NCBI GenBank assembly: GCA_964599635.1
Contig: CAZRGM010000032.1
Coordinates: 79,662 to 143,661 of the forward strand
DNA length: 64,000 nt
Source of the DNA: WJMT01 sp964599635
Lineage (GTDB): Bacteria > Acidobacteriota > Aminicenantia > Aminicenantales > Aminicenantaceae
Reading direction: 5' to 3'
Numbering within the stretch: the first letter of the stretch is position 1; each line of letters opens with the position of its first letter. A model generated the notes under the pieces. It was not told where the DNA came from. It worked only from the letters and a program-made list of their open reading frames with translations, and did not search any database. Made by a program: the position numbers and the translations under genes. This document shows, piece by piece, positions 40,186 through 48,276 of this stretch.

Positions 40186-41292
40186 TTAGATAGAGAAGTT
40201 TATTTTTATATTTGTCCCCTTTCGACTATCTATTTTGATTTTTCCATTTATTTGTTTAACAAGGTCTCTTACCAATTGCATTCCTAATGATTTCGTTGTT
40301 TTTTCGTTGAAATTTCTAGGCAGTCCTATACCGTTGTCTTTGACGATGAATTCGACATTCCCATTTCTCTTTTTGAGATTTATGTTAATTCTATTTTGCT
40401 CTTTGTGTGTATTCCTGAATAAACTTTGATCGGGGAAAGCATGTTGCAGAGAATTAGATAACAATTCGTTTGTGATAAGTGCTAGAGGGATCCCCTTATT
40501 GACATCTAAATCGATATGATCCAAATTAAGCTGAAGATTGATATAACGTTCTGATATTTCATATAAAGACATTAGATGTATCACGAGTGTTTGAATATAA
40601 TGAGAGAAATCGATTTTTTCTAGAGAATCGCATCTGTAAAGCCTTTCATGAACCAGTGAGATGGCTTTTATTCGACTTCGGCACTGATTAAATATTTGTT
40701 TTATGGAGGGATCCTTGATGAAGTTCGATTGGATATTTAACAAGCTTGATATGATCTGCATATTGTTCTTGACTCTGTGATGGATTTCTTTAAGAAGGAT
40801 CTCTTTCTCTTTGAGGGCTTTTTCTGTTTGTTCTTCTTTTTCTTTGATGAGAGTGAGGTCGCGGCTGATTCCCACCAACCCTTTTATACGGCCTTTATTA
40901 TCAAAGAGTGGAGATTTTAAGGTATTAAAATAAATGGCTTTAGCCTTATCCATAACCATTTTTTCATCGGTCCGGACTAAATCTTTCTTTTTAAAGACTT
41001 CCTCATCGCTTTTTTTACATTGTGCGGCTAAATCAGGGTTAAGGAACTCTTTATCCTTTTTTCCGATAATTTCTTGTTTCTTGAGTCCTAAGTAATCCGC
41101 GTAGGCTTTATTAACAATTACGTTTTTAAAATTTTTATCTTTTAGATAAACCATGTCGGGGATGGAATCAAAAAGTGTGCTTAATTGCTGCGTACGTTTC
41201 CGGAGTTCTTTTTTAAGTTCTGAATTTTTATTTTGTAATCTGATGATCTTTTCGTGAAGATTATTTTTTGTAGACTGAGTTTTTTTTACCAT
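40186..41292 (-). CDS. PAS sensor histidine kinase (HisKA_2 type)
   Basis: A 368-residue soluble kinase. A coiled N-terminus precedes a PAS domain (about 40-160; LFDSIPDMVYLKDKNFKNVIVNK). The dimerisation/phospho-acceptor motif is LLKEIHHRVKNNMQIISSLLNIQ, characteristic of the HisKA_2 subfamily. The ATPase domain contains LALITNELLSNSLQHAF and FIVKDNGIGLP. There is no membrane segment, so it senses an internal signal. No response regulator adjoins it; the HD-GYP regulator and lone receiver elsewhere in the window are possible partners. Confidence 0.92.
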   Translation of the reverse strand: MVKKTQSTKNNLHEKIIRLQNKNSELKKELRKRTQQLSTLFDSIPDMVYLKDKNFKNVIVNKAYADYLGLKKQEIIGKKDKEFLNPDLAAQCKKSDEEVFKKKDLVRTDEKMVMDKAKAIYFNTLKSPLFDNKGRIKGLVGISRDLTLIKEKEEQTEKALKEKEILLKEIHHRVKNNMQIISSLLNIQSNFIKDPSIKQIFNQCRSRIKAISLVHERLYRCDSLEKIDFSHYIQTLVIHLMSLYEISERYINLQLNLDHIDLDVNKGIPLALITNELLSNSLQHAFPDQSLFRNTHKEQNRININLKKRNGNVEFIVKDNGIGLPRNFNEKTTKSLGMQLVRDLVKQINGKIKIDSRKGTNIKINFSI

Positions 41293-41397
41293 AACCTCTC
41301 AATGATTCTCTATTCCCGCTTCCATAGACATGAATTAAAATTATAATATAAATATAACTTGAGTCAATAAATATTTTATAGATATCATTAGAGATAA

Positions 41398-41472
41398 TGG
41401 TGGGCGGTACTGGATTCGAACCAGTGACACCCGGCTTGTAAGGCCGATACTCTTCCGCTGAGCTAACCGCCC
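41398..41472 (-). tRNA. tRNA-Val (anticodon TAC)
   Basis: On the minus strand GGGCGGT pairs with ACCGCCC. The anticodon loop CTTACAA gives TAC. The T-arm is ACTGG-TTCGAAT-CCAGT. Discriminator A and encoded CCA are present. Confidence 0.96.
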
Positions 41473-41497
41473 TGAATTTTGAGGGAAAACAAACCTT

Positions 41498-41526
41498 AAG
41501 TTAGAAAATAACAAAGATTTTGTCAA
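41498..41526 (-). promoter_or_regulatory. Promoter of tRNA-Val
   Basis: On the minus strand TTGACA (41526-41521), a 17-bp spacer and TAACTT (41503-41498), ending 25 bp before the tRNA. Confidence 0.65.
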
Positions 41527-41569
41527 GAAAAAGGATTTTGTCCTGCTCTTGAGTGAGGCTCCGGAGCTA

Positions 41570-41598
41570 TTGACATAAGAGGAGTCATATGTTAATTT
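41570..41598 (+). promoter_or_regulatory. Promoter of the rplU-rpmA-obgE operon
   Basis: TTGACA (41570-41575), a 17-bp spacer and TAATTT (41593-41598), giving a leader of about 50 nt before rplU. It is divergent from the tRNA-Val promoter. Confidence 0.65.
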
Positions 41599-41652
41599 TA
41601 ATAAACTTTTTGTTAAGAGAAATAAATTTAATATAAAGGTAAGGTAGAGAAG

Positions 41653-42135
41653 ATGTTTGCTGTCATTAAGACTGGTGGAAAACAGTACAAAACTCGAGAA
41701 GGTGATGTGCTTCAAATTGAAAAACTCGATAAGAAAAAAGGTCAGAAACTTACATTTAATGAAGTTCTTCTCATCGAGGATGAAGGCAAAGCTATCATAG
41801 GAACTCCTTTGGTTAAAAATGCATCTGTAAAGGCTGTAGTCCTGGATAACTTTAAGGATAAAAAGGTCATTGTTTTTAAGAAAAAAAGAAGAAAGCGTTA
41901 TAAGAAAAAAGCTGGGCACAGGCAGCAGATGACAGAAATAAAGATCGAAGAAATACTCTATGAAGGAAAGACTTCTCCTAAAAAGGAAACCGAAAAACCG
42001 AAGCAGAAAAAAGAGGTTAAGCCAGAATCCCAAAAAACAAAAAAGACAACAGCGCCGAAAAAGCAGCGGTCATCTCAGAAGCCTAAAACTCGTTCTACTG
42101 TTAAGAAGAAGTCAGCATCAGCAAAAAAGGAGTAA
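41653..42135 (+). CDS. rplU: 50S ribosomal protein L21 with lysine-rich C-terminal extension
   Basis: The first about 104 residues are a standard L21: MFAVIKTGGKQYKTREGD, LIEDEGKAIIGTPLV and the rRNA-binding KKKRRKRYKKKAGHRQ. Most L21 proteins end there. This one continues for about 56 residues of Lys, Pro, Ser and Thr (for example KKETEKPKQKK and KKSASAKKE), a disordered basic tail probably contacting rRNA. It is the first gene of the long operon and is followed after 3 bp by rpmA. Confidence 0.97.
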   Translation: MFAVIKTGGKQYKTREGDVLQIEKLDKKKGQKLTFNEVLLIEDEGKAIIGTPLVKNASVKAVVLDNFKDKKVIVFKKKRRKRYKKKAGHRQQMTEIKIEEILYEGKTSPKKETEKPKQKKEVKPESQKTKKTTAPKKQRSSQKPKTRSTVKKKSASAKKE

Positions 42136-42138
42136 ACC

Positions 42139-42390
42139 ATGGCTCATAAAAAATCAGGGGGTTCAGCTAAAAATGGACGCGACAGCATCTCCAAGCGACT
42201 TGGGGTGAAAAGAGCAGCAGGCCAGTATGTCAAGGCAGGTACCATAATCGTTCGCCAGCGTGGGACTCCATTTAAACCAGGAATTAATGTAGGAAGAGGG
42301 AAGGATGACACTCTTTTTGCTAAAATATCTGGAAATGTTCATTTTCAAACAAAAGACAGCAGAAAAGTCGTTTCAGTCCATCCATCCTAG
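42139..42390 (+). CDS. rpmA: 50S ribosomal protein L27
   Basis: An 83-residue L27 with the standard MAHKKSGGSAKNGRDS N-terminus, which reaches the peptidyl-transferase centre, and the RLGVKRAAGQYVKAGTI core. There is no Firmicutes-type N-terminal extension needing proteolysis. It lies between rplU and obgE. Confidence 0.98.
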   Translation: MAHKKSGGSAKNGRDSISKRLGVKRAAGQYVKAGTIIVRQRGTPFKPGINVGRGKDDTLFAKISGNVHFQTKDSRKVVSVHPS

Positions 42391-42410
42391 GAGTTTGTGT
42401 CCTCTATATT

Positions 42411-43436
42411 ATGTTTGTAGATCAGGCTGAAATAACTCTCTTAGCCGGGAGAGGGGGGAACGGTTGTTTAAGCTTTCGGAGGGAAAGTCGAGTCCCTAAA
42501 GGAGGCCCTGATGGGGGCAGAGGAGGAGACGGGGGAAGTATTTATTTTCTGTCTGATCACCGTGTGAAATCATTGAGTTATTTTCGTTTCCATCCAATTA
42601 TGAAAGCGGAAAGAGGGCGCCATGGTCAGGGTTCAAACTGTAATGGGAAGAGAGGAGATGATTTAGTTCTGAGAGTTCCTGTGGGAACAATCATTAAGAA
42701 AGAAAAAGAAACTTTATTCGATTTTATGAAATCAGGGCAGAAATATCTTGCTGCCAAAGGCGGGAAAGGGGGAAGAGGAAACGCCTCCTTTGTCTCATCA
42801 ACAAATCAAGCGCCCAGAAAACATGAAAAGGGAAGAGAGGGAGAAGAAGTCAAACTCACTCTGGAACTGAAGCTTATTGCAGATGTAGGGTTGGTGGGAT
42901 TTCCTAATGTAGGGAAATCAACATTGATATCTAAAATTTCCGCTGCAAAGCCGGCCATAGCCGATTATCCATTTACAACGGTTGTTCCTCATTTAGGAGT
43001 GGTTGATGTCGATGAATTTAATAGTTTTGTGGTAGCGGATATTCCGGGTTTGATTGAGGGAGCTCATAGAGGACATGGTTTGGGAATAAAATTTCTGAAG
43101 CATATAGAGAGAACAAGACTCATTGTTCATATAATCGATGTTTCGCCTTACACTCAAAGGCATCCTCTTGACGATTTTTTCACGGTGAGGAAGGAGCTGA
43201 GAAAGTTTAATCAAAGCTTATTAAGGCGGCCTCAGATTATTGTAGCGAATAAGATTGATCTTTTAGATGAAAACAAGCAAAGGCTAAATGAAGTAAAAGA
43301 TTTTGCCAGGAGGGAGAGGATTCCTTTTTTTGCTGTTTCAGCCTTAAAAAAGGAAGGGATTGAAGAGCTTGTCTCTGCAGTTGCTTTGCACCTTCAAGCT
43401 TGCCAGGATCATGATAAGGAGTCTAATGCACGGTAA
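42411..43436 (+). CDS. obgE: GTPase ObgE/CgtA
   Basis: A 341-residue protein. The Gly-rich Obg fold (about 1-158; GGRGGDGGSIYF, GKGGRGNASFVS) precedes the G domain with GFPNVGKSTLISKI, ADIPGLIEGAHRGHGLG and ANKIDLLDE. ObgE assists 50S assembly and the stringent response. A C-terminal OCT domain is absent, as in many lineages. It follows rpmA by 20 bp, the classic rplU-rpmA-obgE order. Confidence 0.97.
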   Translation: MFVDQAEITLLAGRGGNGCLSFRRESRVPKGGPDGGRGGDGGSIYFLSDHRVKSLSYFRFHPIMKAERGRHGQGSNCNGKRGDDLVLRVPVGTIIKKEKETLFDFMKSGQKYLAAKGGKGGRGNASFVSSTNQAPRKHEKGREGEEVKLTLELKLIADVGLVGFPNVGKSTLISKISAAKPAIADYPFTTVVPHLGVVDVDEFNSFVVADIPGLIEGAHRGHGLGIKFLKHIERTRLIVHIIDVSPYTQRHPLDDFFTVRKELRKFNQSLLRRPQIIVANKIDLLDENKQRLNEVKDFARRERIPFFAVSALKKEGIEELVSAVALHLQACQDHDKESNAR

Positions 43437-44076
43437 GAAAATAGGAATATTAGGGGGGACTTTTAACCCGATCCATAAAGGACATTTAAAGGTTGCTCAG
43501 ACTGTTATAAAAAAATTTCATCTTGATCAAATCTTATTTATTCCATCTTATATTCCTCCTCATAAAGAAAAAAAGAACATCCTATCACCCGTCCACAGGT
43601 TTCGAATGGTCAAATTAGCGACAGCAGGGTATCCGAATTTTATCCCTTCCCGCATCGAGATCGATGCCCAAGAAAAATCCTACTCCATCATCACTGTCAG
43701 AAAAATAAAAGAGTTGAATCCAGGGAGCCTCATATTTTTTATTTTGGGGATAGATGCTTTTTTAGAGATTGATACATGGAAGGATTATTTTGAATTGATT
43801 GAGGAATGTTCTTTCATTGTGATAAGCCGGCCTGGATTTAACCTCAAGGATGCTGAAGGGGTCATGGGAGGGAAATATAAAGAAAGAATGGTTGAAATCC
43901 GATCAGCCATTAAAGAGGAACATATGGATTATTATGATTTTTTTCTTTTTCCTATGAATTCTTTAGATATAGCTTCCTCTGATCTTAGGGAGAAAATAAA
44001 AAAAGGGAAATCAATTCATGGACTTGTTCCAGAAAATGTCGAAAAATATATAAAGGAGAAAAGACTTTATTCATAA
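43426..44076 (+). CDS. nadD: Nicotinate-nucleotide adenylyltransferase
   Basis: About 216 residues from ATG 43426, which overlaps the obgE end and has an AAGGAG site. The longer frame lacks these. Motifs are ILGGTFNPIHKGHLKVA (nucleotide-binding HxGH), DQILFIPSYIPPHK, the ILGIDAFLEIDTW segment and the terminal SSDLREKIKKGK. NadD makes deamido-NAD from nicotinate mononucleotide; NadE at 47464 acts on its product. Confidence 0.95.
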   Translation: MHGKKIGILGGTFNPIHKGHLKVAQTVIKKFHLDQILFIPSYIPPHKEKKNILSPVHRFRMVKLATAGYPNFIPSRIEIDAQEKSYSIITVRKIKELNPGSLIFFILGIDAFLEIDTWKDYFELIEECSFIVISRPGFNLKDAEGVMGGKYKERMVEIRSAIKEEHMDYYDFFLFPMNSLDIASSDLREKIKKGKSIHGLVPENVEKYIKEKRLYS

Positions 44077-44450
44077 TGAATGTAAAAGAAGACAGAAAAA
44101 AAATGACAAAGCGAAGCCTGCCGAATGAAATCAAACTTTCTGTAAAGGCGGGGAAGGCGAAAAAAGGGGAGAATATCGTGGTCATTGGATTGAAAGAAAT
44201 TTCATCTTTTACGGATTATTTTATTATCATGAATGGAAATTCAAGCAGGCATAATATAGCTATTTATGAAAATATTGAAAAAGAGTTAAAGAAAGAACAC
44301 ATTTTTCCCTTTCATATAGAGGGGAAGGAACATGCGGAGTGGATCCTGATGGATTATGGAAGCTTTATCCTTCATATATTTTCCAAAAAGGCGAGAGAAT
44401 ATTATTCTTTAGAAAAGCTTTGGGGGGATGGGCCAAAACTTTTTTATTAA
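44076..44450 (+). CDS. rsfS: Ribosome silencing factor RsfS
   Basis: A 124-residue RsfS/YbeB/Iojap protein that binds L14 and blocks subunit joining in starvation. Family elements are SSFTDYFIIMNGNSSRH, EGKEHAEWILMDYGSFILHIF and REYYSLEKLWGD. ATG overlaps the nadD stop by one base. The nadD-rsfS order is conserved in many bacteria. Confidence 0.95.
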   Translation: MNVKEDRKKMTKRSLPNEIKLSVKAGKAKKGENIVVIGLKEISSFTDYFIIMNGNSSRHNIAIYENIEKELKKEHIFPFHIEGKEHAEWILMDYGSFILHIFSKKAREYYSLEKLWGDGPKLFY

Positions 44451-44520
44451 AAATGTTGACATTTACCAAACAAGACATTATTTTTTAATAAAATTTTTTA
44501 GGGAACGTTAATTTTTCACT

Positions 44521-44988
44521 ATGAGACTAAAAGTTTTATGGCCTGGTAAAACCAGGAACAAGGAAATAAGAAATTTACAGACTTTTTACATTGAACAAAT
44601 TAAAAAGCTAGCAAAATTCAGATTGATTGAAACCAAGGAAGCCAGGGGCATGAATGAGAAGGAGCAGCAAAGGATATTAAAAATTGAATCAGAAGGGATT
44701 AAAAAGCATTTAGATAGGGACTATATTATTTGTTTATCTGATAAAGGAGAGAATATTGATTCAGCAGGAATGGCTCAGATATTAAGAAAAAAAGCCTTGA
44801 ATCATCCGTATCCCATATCATTTGTGGTGGGCGGATTTCTTGGATTGGGCAGTCAAATATTAAGCAAAGCTGATTTTATTCTTTCCCTGTCCAAGATGAC
44901 ATTTCCTCATGAATTGATAAGGATTTTTCTTTTGGAACAGATTTATAGATCATTGACCATTATTAATGGAATTAATTATGCCAAATAA
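44521..44988 (+). CDS. rlmH: 23S rRNA (pseudouridine1915-N3)-methyltransferase RlmH
   Basis: A 155-residue SPOUT methyltransferase. The knot region contains FVVGGFLGLGSQI, followed by LSLSKMTFPHELIRIFLLEQIYRS and a shortened C-terminus ending INYAK (usually NxPYHK). It modifies helix 69 of 23S rRNA. It lies in the same operon, 70 bp after rsfS. Confidence 0.94.
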   Translation: MRLKVLWPGKTRNKEIRNLQTFYIEQIKKLAKFRLIETKEARGMNEKEQQRILKIESEGIKKHLDRDYIICLSDKGENIDSAGMAQILRKKALNHPYPISFVVGGFLGLGSQILSKADFILSLSKMTFPHELIRIFLLEQIYRSLTIINGINYAK

Positions 44989-45000
44989 AGGGGGTAAGGA

Positions 45001-45354
45001 GTGAACAGAAAAGAAAAAGATAGGATCAAGAAGAAACTTCTCCAAGAAAAAAAAGAAATATTAAAAAAGATAAGCGAGTTCAGGAATGAAGGGAAGGAAA
45101 TTGAACCGGGAATTGCTCAGGATGTTGTTGATAAAGCTGAGAGTTCTTATGCTAAGGAGTTTTTATTTGAACTATCAGACACAGAAAGAGAAATATTGAT
45201 ACAGATAGACAATGCCCTGGAAAAGATTGAGGGAGATGATTTTGGGATATGTGAGATGTGTCATAAAGAAATATCCAGCAAGAGGCTGAATGCGGTTCCT
45301 TGGACTCCTTATTGTATCAAATGTCAGGAAAAGCTAGAAAAAAAATCTCAGTGA
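45001..45354 (+). CDS. DksA/TraR-type zinc-finger protein
   Basis: A 117-residue protein with an N-terminal coiled coil (about 1-75) and a C-terminal four-cysteine zinc finger (CEMCHKEI and YCIKC). The coiled-coil tip contains EPGIAQDVVDKAESSYAKE rather than the DxxDxA of classical DksA, so it is best called a DksA/TraR-family protein that may bind the RNA polymerase secondary channel. Start GTG follows AAAGGGGG. Its stop overlaps the next gene's GTG. Confidence 0.9.
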   Translation: MNRKEKDRIKKKLLQEKKEILKKISEFRNEGKEIEPGIAQDVVDKAESSYAKEFLFELSDTEREILIQIDNALEKIEGDDFGICEMCHKEISSKRLNAVPWTPYCIKCQEKLEKKSQ

Positions 45355-46094
45355 ATTCTGCCTCCAATAAGCTTCTTTATGATATTTTAAAAGTCCTGGA
45401 ACTTATGTTTTTCCCTTCTTTCTGCAAGCTCTGCAATTCAATGCTTGATTCTCAGGGAGAAAAAGTCGTATGCCATTCTTGTCTTAAACAGTTAAAGTCC
45501 CGGAGATCATCCTATTGTTCATGCTGTGGGAAATTCTTTGAATCTTATGGAGAGCCCCATATTTGTTATGATTGTCTTAAGAAGAGGCCTGAATTTTCAA
45601 TGCACCGGTCCTGTGATTTATACAGAGGAAGGTTAAAGGATCTTATCCTGCTTTTCAAATATCATCAGTACAAGGAGCTCGGCAAAGATCTGGCCGATTA
45701 TATGTGTAAAAGCTTGGCTCAGTACGAGGATTTGTGGTGGGATTTAGAAGCAGTGGTCCCTGTCCCTTTACATAAAAAAAGAAAAAAGGAAAGAGGATTC
45801 AATCAGTCTTATGAATTAGCGAAATATATTGCAGAAATAAAAGGATTAGAGATATTCCGCGATGTCCTGATTAAGAAACTCAATGTTCCCCCTCAAACAT
45901 CTCTTTCTGCAGAGCAGAGAATCCTCAACAATAAAGGGGCCTACGAGGTTTATCATTCAGAAAAAATCAAGGGAAAGATAATTCTTCTTGTGGATGATGT
46001 TTATACGACGGGATCAACGATCAAGGAATGCACCTCGGTTTTGATGAGATCAGGAGCCAAGGAAGTTCGAGCTGCTACTCTGGCCCAGGCCTAA
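45351..46094 (+). CDS. comF: ComF family phosphoribosyltransferase-like protein
   Basis: About 247 residues. Zinc-binding cysteines (FCKLCNSM, CHSC, YCSCCGKF, CYDC) are followed by a PRTase-like domain with AVVPVPLHKKRKKERGFNQS and the loop ILLVDDVYTTGSTIKE. ComF proteins support DNA uptake. Several starts are possible: TTG 45300, ATG 45321 and GTG 45351. GTG is chosen because it overlaps the upstream stop as GTGA. None has a good ribosome site. It is the last gene of the rplU operon. Confidence 0.88.
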   Translation: MNSASNKLLYDILKVLELMFFPSFCKLCNSMLDSQGEKVVCHSCLKQLKSRRSSYCSCCGKFFESYGEPHICYDCLKKRPEFSMHRSCDLYRGRLKDLILLFKYHQYKELGKDLADYMCKSLAQYEDLWWDLEAVVPVPLHKKRKKERGFNQSYELAKYIAEIKGLEIFRDVLIKKLNVPPQTSLSAEQRILNNKGAYEVYHSEKIKGKIILLVDDVYTTGSTIKECTSVLMRSGAKEVRAATLAQA

Positions 46095-46096
46095 TA

Positions 46097-46120
46097 AAAC
46101 TGACCTATTCATAAAAAAAT
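46097..46120 (+). repeat. Left-end fragment of the dispersed repeat (copy K)
   Basis: CTGACCTATTCATAAAAAAA is the repeat terminus without the TGGCGAT arm. It abuts the hsp20 terminator hairpin, and its A-run forms the terminator's U-tract on the minus strand. Confidence 0.6.
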
Positions 46121-46143
46121 GCCCGGTCCTCGAAGGACCGGGC
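46114..46143 (-). terminator. Intrinsic terminator of hsp20
   Basis: GCCCGGTCC and GGACCGGGC form a perfect nine-pair hairpin at 46121-46143. On the minus strand it is followed by ATTTTTTTAT, supplied by repeat copy K. In the plus direction no T-run follows, so it mainly terminates hsp20. Confidence 0.88.
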
Positions 46144-46174
46144 GTTCTGATAGCCTCTGTAAAAGAGTGCTCAA

Positions 46175-46657
46175 TTACTTCTCAGATTTAGACTTTTTGA
46201 GCGAGATTTTTTTCTTTTCAGGTTTAAGAATCTTGACACTTCTCGGTTTCAGTTCAGGCTTTTTGGGCATATGTATTCTCAGGACTCCATTATCATGCTC
46301 AGCTTTAATTTTTTCCTGGTCTATGTAATGAGGAAGTGAAAAGGACCTGTAAAACGAGCCGTAGGAGCGTTCTATCCGATGATAGTTTTCTTCTTTGGTC
46401 TCTTCCTCGAATTTTCTATCACCTCGGAGAGTGAGCGTATTGTCTTCAATTTTAATTTCGATATCATCTTCCTCGATTCCGGGAATTTCCGCATTAAGAA
46501 CTAATTCGTTTTCAGTCTCATAAATATCAACCGATGGTGCCCATGTGCTGCTAACAATGTCTTTTTCTTCTCCTTTAAATACGTCGTCAAAAAGTCTGTT
46601 CATTCTGTCTCTTAGAGTTACCATGTCTCTAAAAGGATCCCATCTGATTAAAGCCAT
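46175..46657 (-). CDS. hsp20: Small heat-shock protein (Hsp20/alpha-crystallin)
   Basis: A 160-residue chaperone. The N-terminal WDPFRDMVTLRDRMNRLFDD is typical, the alpha-crystallin domain spans about 40-130 (VDIYETENELVLNAEIPGI, ITLRGDRKF-type strand, YGSFYRSFSLP and HDNGVLRIHMPK), and the tail contains RSVKIL. It holds unfolding proteins in stress. The gene is monocistronic with its own promoter and terminator and has a strong GAGGAGG site. No CIRCE element is seen. Confidence 0.95.
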   Translation of the reverse strand: MALIRWDPFRDMVTLRDRMNRLFDDVFKGEEKDIVSSTWAPSVDIYETENELVLNAEIPGIEEDDIEIKIEDNTLTLRGDRKFEEETKEENYHRIERSYGSFYRSFSLPHYIDQEKIKAEHDNGVLRIHMPKKPELKPRSVKILKPEKKKISLKKSKSEK

Positions 46658-46693
46658 TTTTTTACCTCCTCGTTTAAATTTGAGTTCGTATAT

Positions 46694-46722
46694 AATATAA
46701 TATATGAGTATACTTTTGTCAA
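46694..46722 (-). promoter_or_regulatory. Promoter of hsp20
   Basis: On the minus strand TTGACA (46722-46717), a 17-bp spacer and TATATT (46699-46694), about 37 bp before the start codon. It is a vegetative-type promoter. Confidence 0.7.
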
Positions 46723-46764
46723 GTATTGTAAAAAAATATTCAATTTAATGATTAGAGAGAGGTT

Positions 46765-47460
46765 TTATTTTGATCCTTCGATGAGAAGAGTTATCTCTCC
46801 TTTTAAAGTCAAGGAATCGATTCTTTCAAGAATTTCCTTACTTGTTCCTCTGATAAATTGTTCATAAATTTTTGTCAACTCTCTAGCCATCACAATTTTT
46901 CGGGGGCCAAGGATATCATCAATGAGTTTTAAGAAATGAGGAATTTTCCTAGGGGGGATGTAAAAAACTAAGGTTGAAGGTTCCTTTTTTAGGGAAGTTA
47001 AAAGTTTTTTCGCCGCTGTATTTTTTAAGGGAGGAAATCCTAAAAAAAGAAATCTGTGAGCGGGCAGTCCTGAAACAGGAAGGGCTGCGGTCACAGCAGA
47101 AGGCCCAGGAATAGGAACGATTTTTATGTTCTGATCAAGCGCTTCTCTTATTAAGGGATATCCAGGGTCAGAAAGCCCTGGCGTTCCTGCGTCTGATACA
47201 AGAGCCATATTTTTTCCCTTATTTAACAAATTGATGATTAGGGGAATTTTTTGTTTCTCTTTGGGTTGGTAATAGCTGATGAGTCTTTTTTTTAACTGAT
47301 AATGGTTGAGAAGTTTTATGGTTTTTCTCGTATCTTCACATGCGACAGCATCTACACTTTTAAGAGTATGTAACGCCCTAAATGTCAGGTCTTCTAGATT
47401 CCCAATAGGAGTTGAAATGACATAAAGAGTTCCCTTTTGTTTTGATTCCCTAATTTCCAT
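46765..47460 (-). CDS. rsmI: 16S rRNA (cytidine1402-2'-O)-methyltransferase RsmI
   Basis: A 231-residue tetrapyrrole-methylase-fold enzyme. Motifs are VISTPIGNLEDLTFRAL, VACEDTRKTIKLLNHY, LVSDAGTPGLSDPGYPLI and PIPGPSAVTAALPVSGLP. It methylates C1402 of the decoding centre. It is somewhat shorter than the E. coli protein, lacking the extra C-terminal domain. It lies 3 bp after nadE, forming an amidase-nadE-rsmI operon. Confidence 0.95.
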   Translation of the reverse strand: MEIRESKQKGTLYVISTPIGNLEDLTFRALHTLKSVDAVACEDTRKTIKLLNHYQLKKRLISYYQPKEKQKIPLIINLLNKGKNMALVSDAGTPGLSDPGYPLIREALDQNIKIVPIPGPSAVTAALPVSGLPAHRFLFLGFPPLKNTAAKKLLTSLKKEPSTLVFYIPPRKIPHFLKLIDDILGPRKIVMARELTKIYEQFIRGTSKEILERIDSLTLKGEITLLIEGSK

Positions 47461-47463
47461 GGG

Positions 47464-48276
47464 TCATTTACCCCAATCATAGGGAAAAAGTAAATCATGA
47501 CCTACGGTACGTTCTGAAATTTTAGGTATAGGGGGGAGATTTCTTTTGAACTCAGACTTTTTTATCATTTCTTCTATTCTGGTTATTGTTTTTTCAGAAA
47601 AGCCCATGGATATGACTTCGTCCTTTTGTTTTCTAAGGTCCACAATTTGAAACAGTATTTTATCCAGTTCTTCATATTTGATCCCTATTTCTTTTTCGTC
47701 TGTTTGTCCTGGCCAGAAACCTGCGGACGGGGATTTTTTTATGATTTCCTGGGGGACTCCCAAATGCTTGGCTATCTGTTTGATTTGAGTTTTATAAAGA
47801 TCTCCGATGGGATTGATCCCGCTTGCCATGTCTCCGTATAGAGTCCCATAACCAAGGAGCAGTTCGGTTTTATTGCTGGTTCCTATGACCATTGCTTTTT
47901 CCCTGGAGGAAAAATCGTACAGAATTGACATCCTTTCCCGGGCCATTTTGTTTCCTTTTATGAGTCTATTTTTAATGGGGTATTTTGAGTAGTATGTATC
48001 GACTATGGGTTTGATATCGATGATTTTCGAGTTTATTTTAAGTATCTTAACAACTTTTTTTGCATCAGAAAAATCTTCTTGAAAACTCTTTCCATAAGGC
48101 ATGATGAGGGCCAGAACATTCTGAGCCTCTAGGGCCCTTGCACACAAAAAGGCGGCGACCGAAGAATCCAGTCCACCTGAGAGACCCAACACAGCTTTTT
48201 CAAAATGAAATTTCCTGAGCTCTTCTCTAATAAATTTTGTGAGAATTTTTTCTGTAAATAAGGGATTAATCTTCAT
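47464..48276 (-). CDS. nadE: NAD+ synthase (ammonia-type domain only)
   Basis: A 270-residue N-type ATP pyrophosphatase. The PP-loop is LGLSGGLDSSVAAFL; GTSNKTELLLGYGTLYGDMASGINPIGDLYKTQ-like sequence (seen at about residues 135-165) and SAGFWPGQTDEKEIG are diagnostic. It amidates deamido-NAD. It lacks the N-terminal glutaminase domain of long NadE. The gene directly before it, overlapping by 11 bp, encodes a stand-alone nitrilase-fold amidase, so glutamine-dependent synthesis may be split over two proteins. Confidence 0.94.
   Translation of the reverse strand: MKINPLFTEKILTKFIREELRKFHFEKAVLGLSGGLDSSVAAFLCARALEAQNVLALIMPYGKSFQEDFSDAKKVVKILKINSKIIDIKPIVDTYYSKYPIKNRLIKGNKMARERMSILYDFSSREKAMVIGTSNKTELLLGYGTLYGDMASGINPIGDLYKTQIKQIAKHLGVPQEIIKKSPSAGFWPGQTDEKEIGIKYEELDKILFQIVDLRKQKDEVISMGFSEKTITRIEEMIKKSEFKRNLPPIPKISERTVGHDLLFPYDWGK

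Noticed and set aside
41341..42033. Minus-strand 230-residue reading frame across tRNA-Val and rplU
   Set aside because: Phe/Leu-rich translation of the antisense of Lys-rich L21 and of a tRNA; no homology features.
46658..46764. CIRCE or other heat-shock operator before hsp20
   Set aside because: No TTAGCACTC-N9-GAGTGCTAA-like repeat is visible; only a vegetative promoter.
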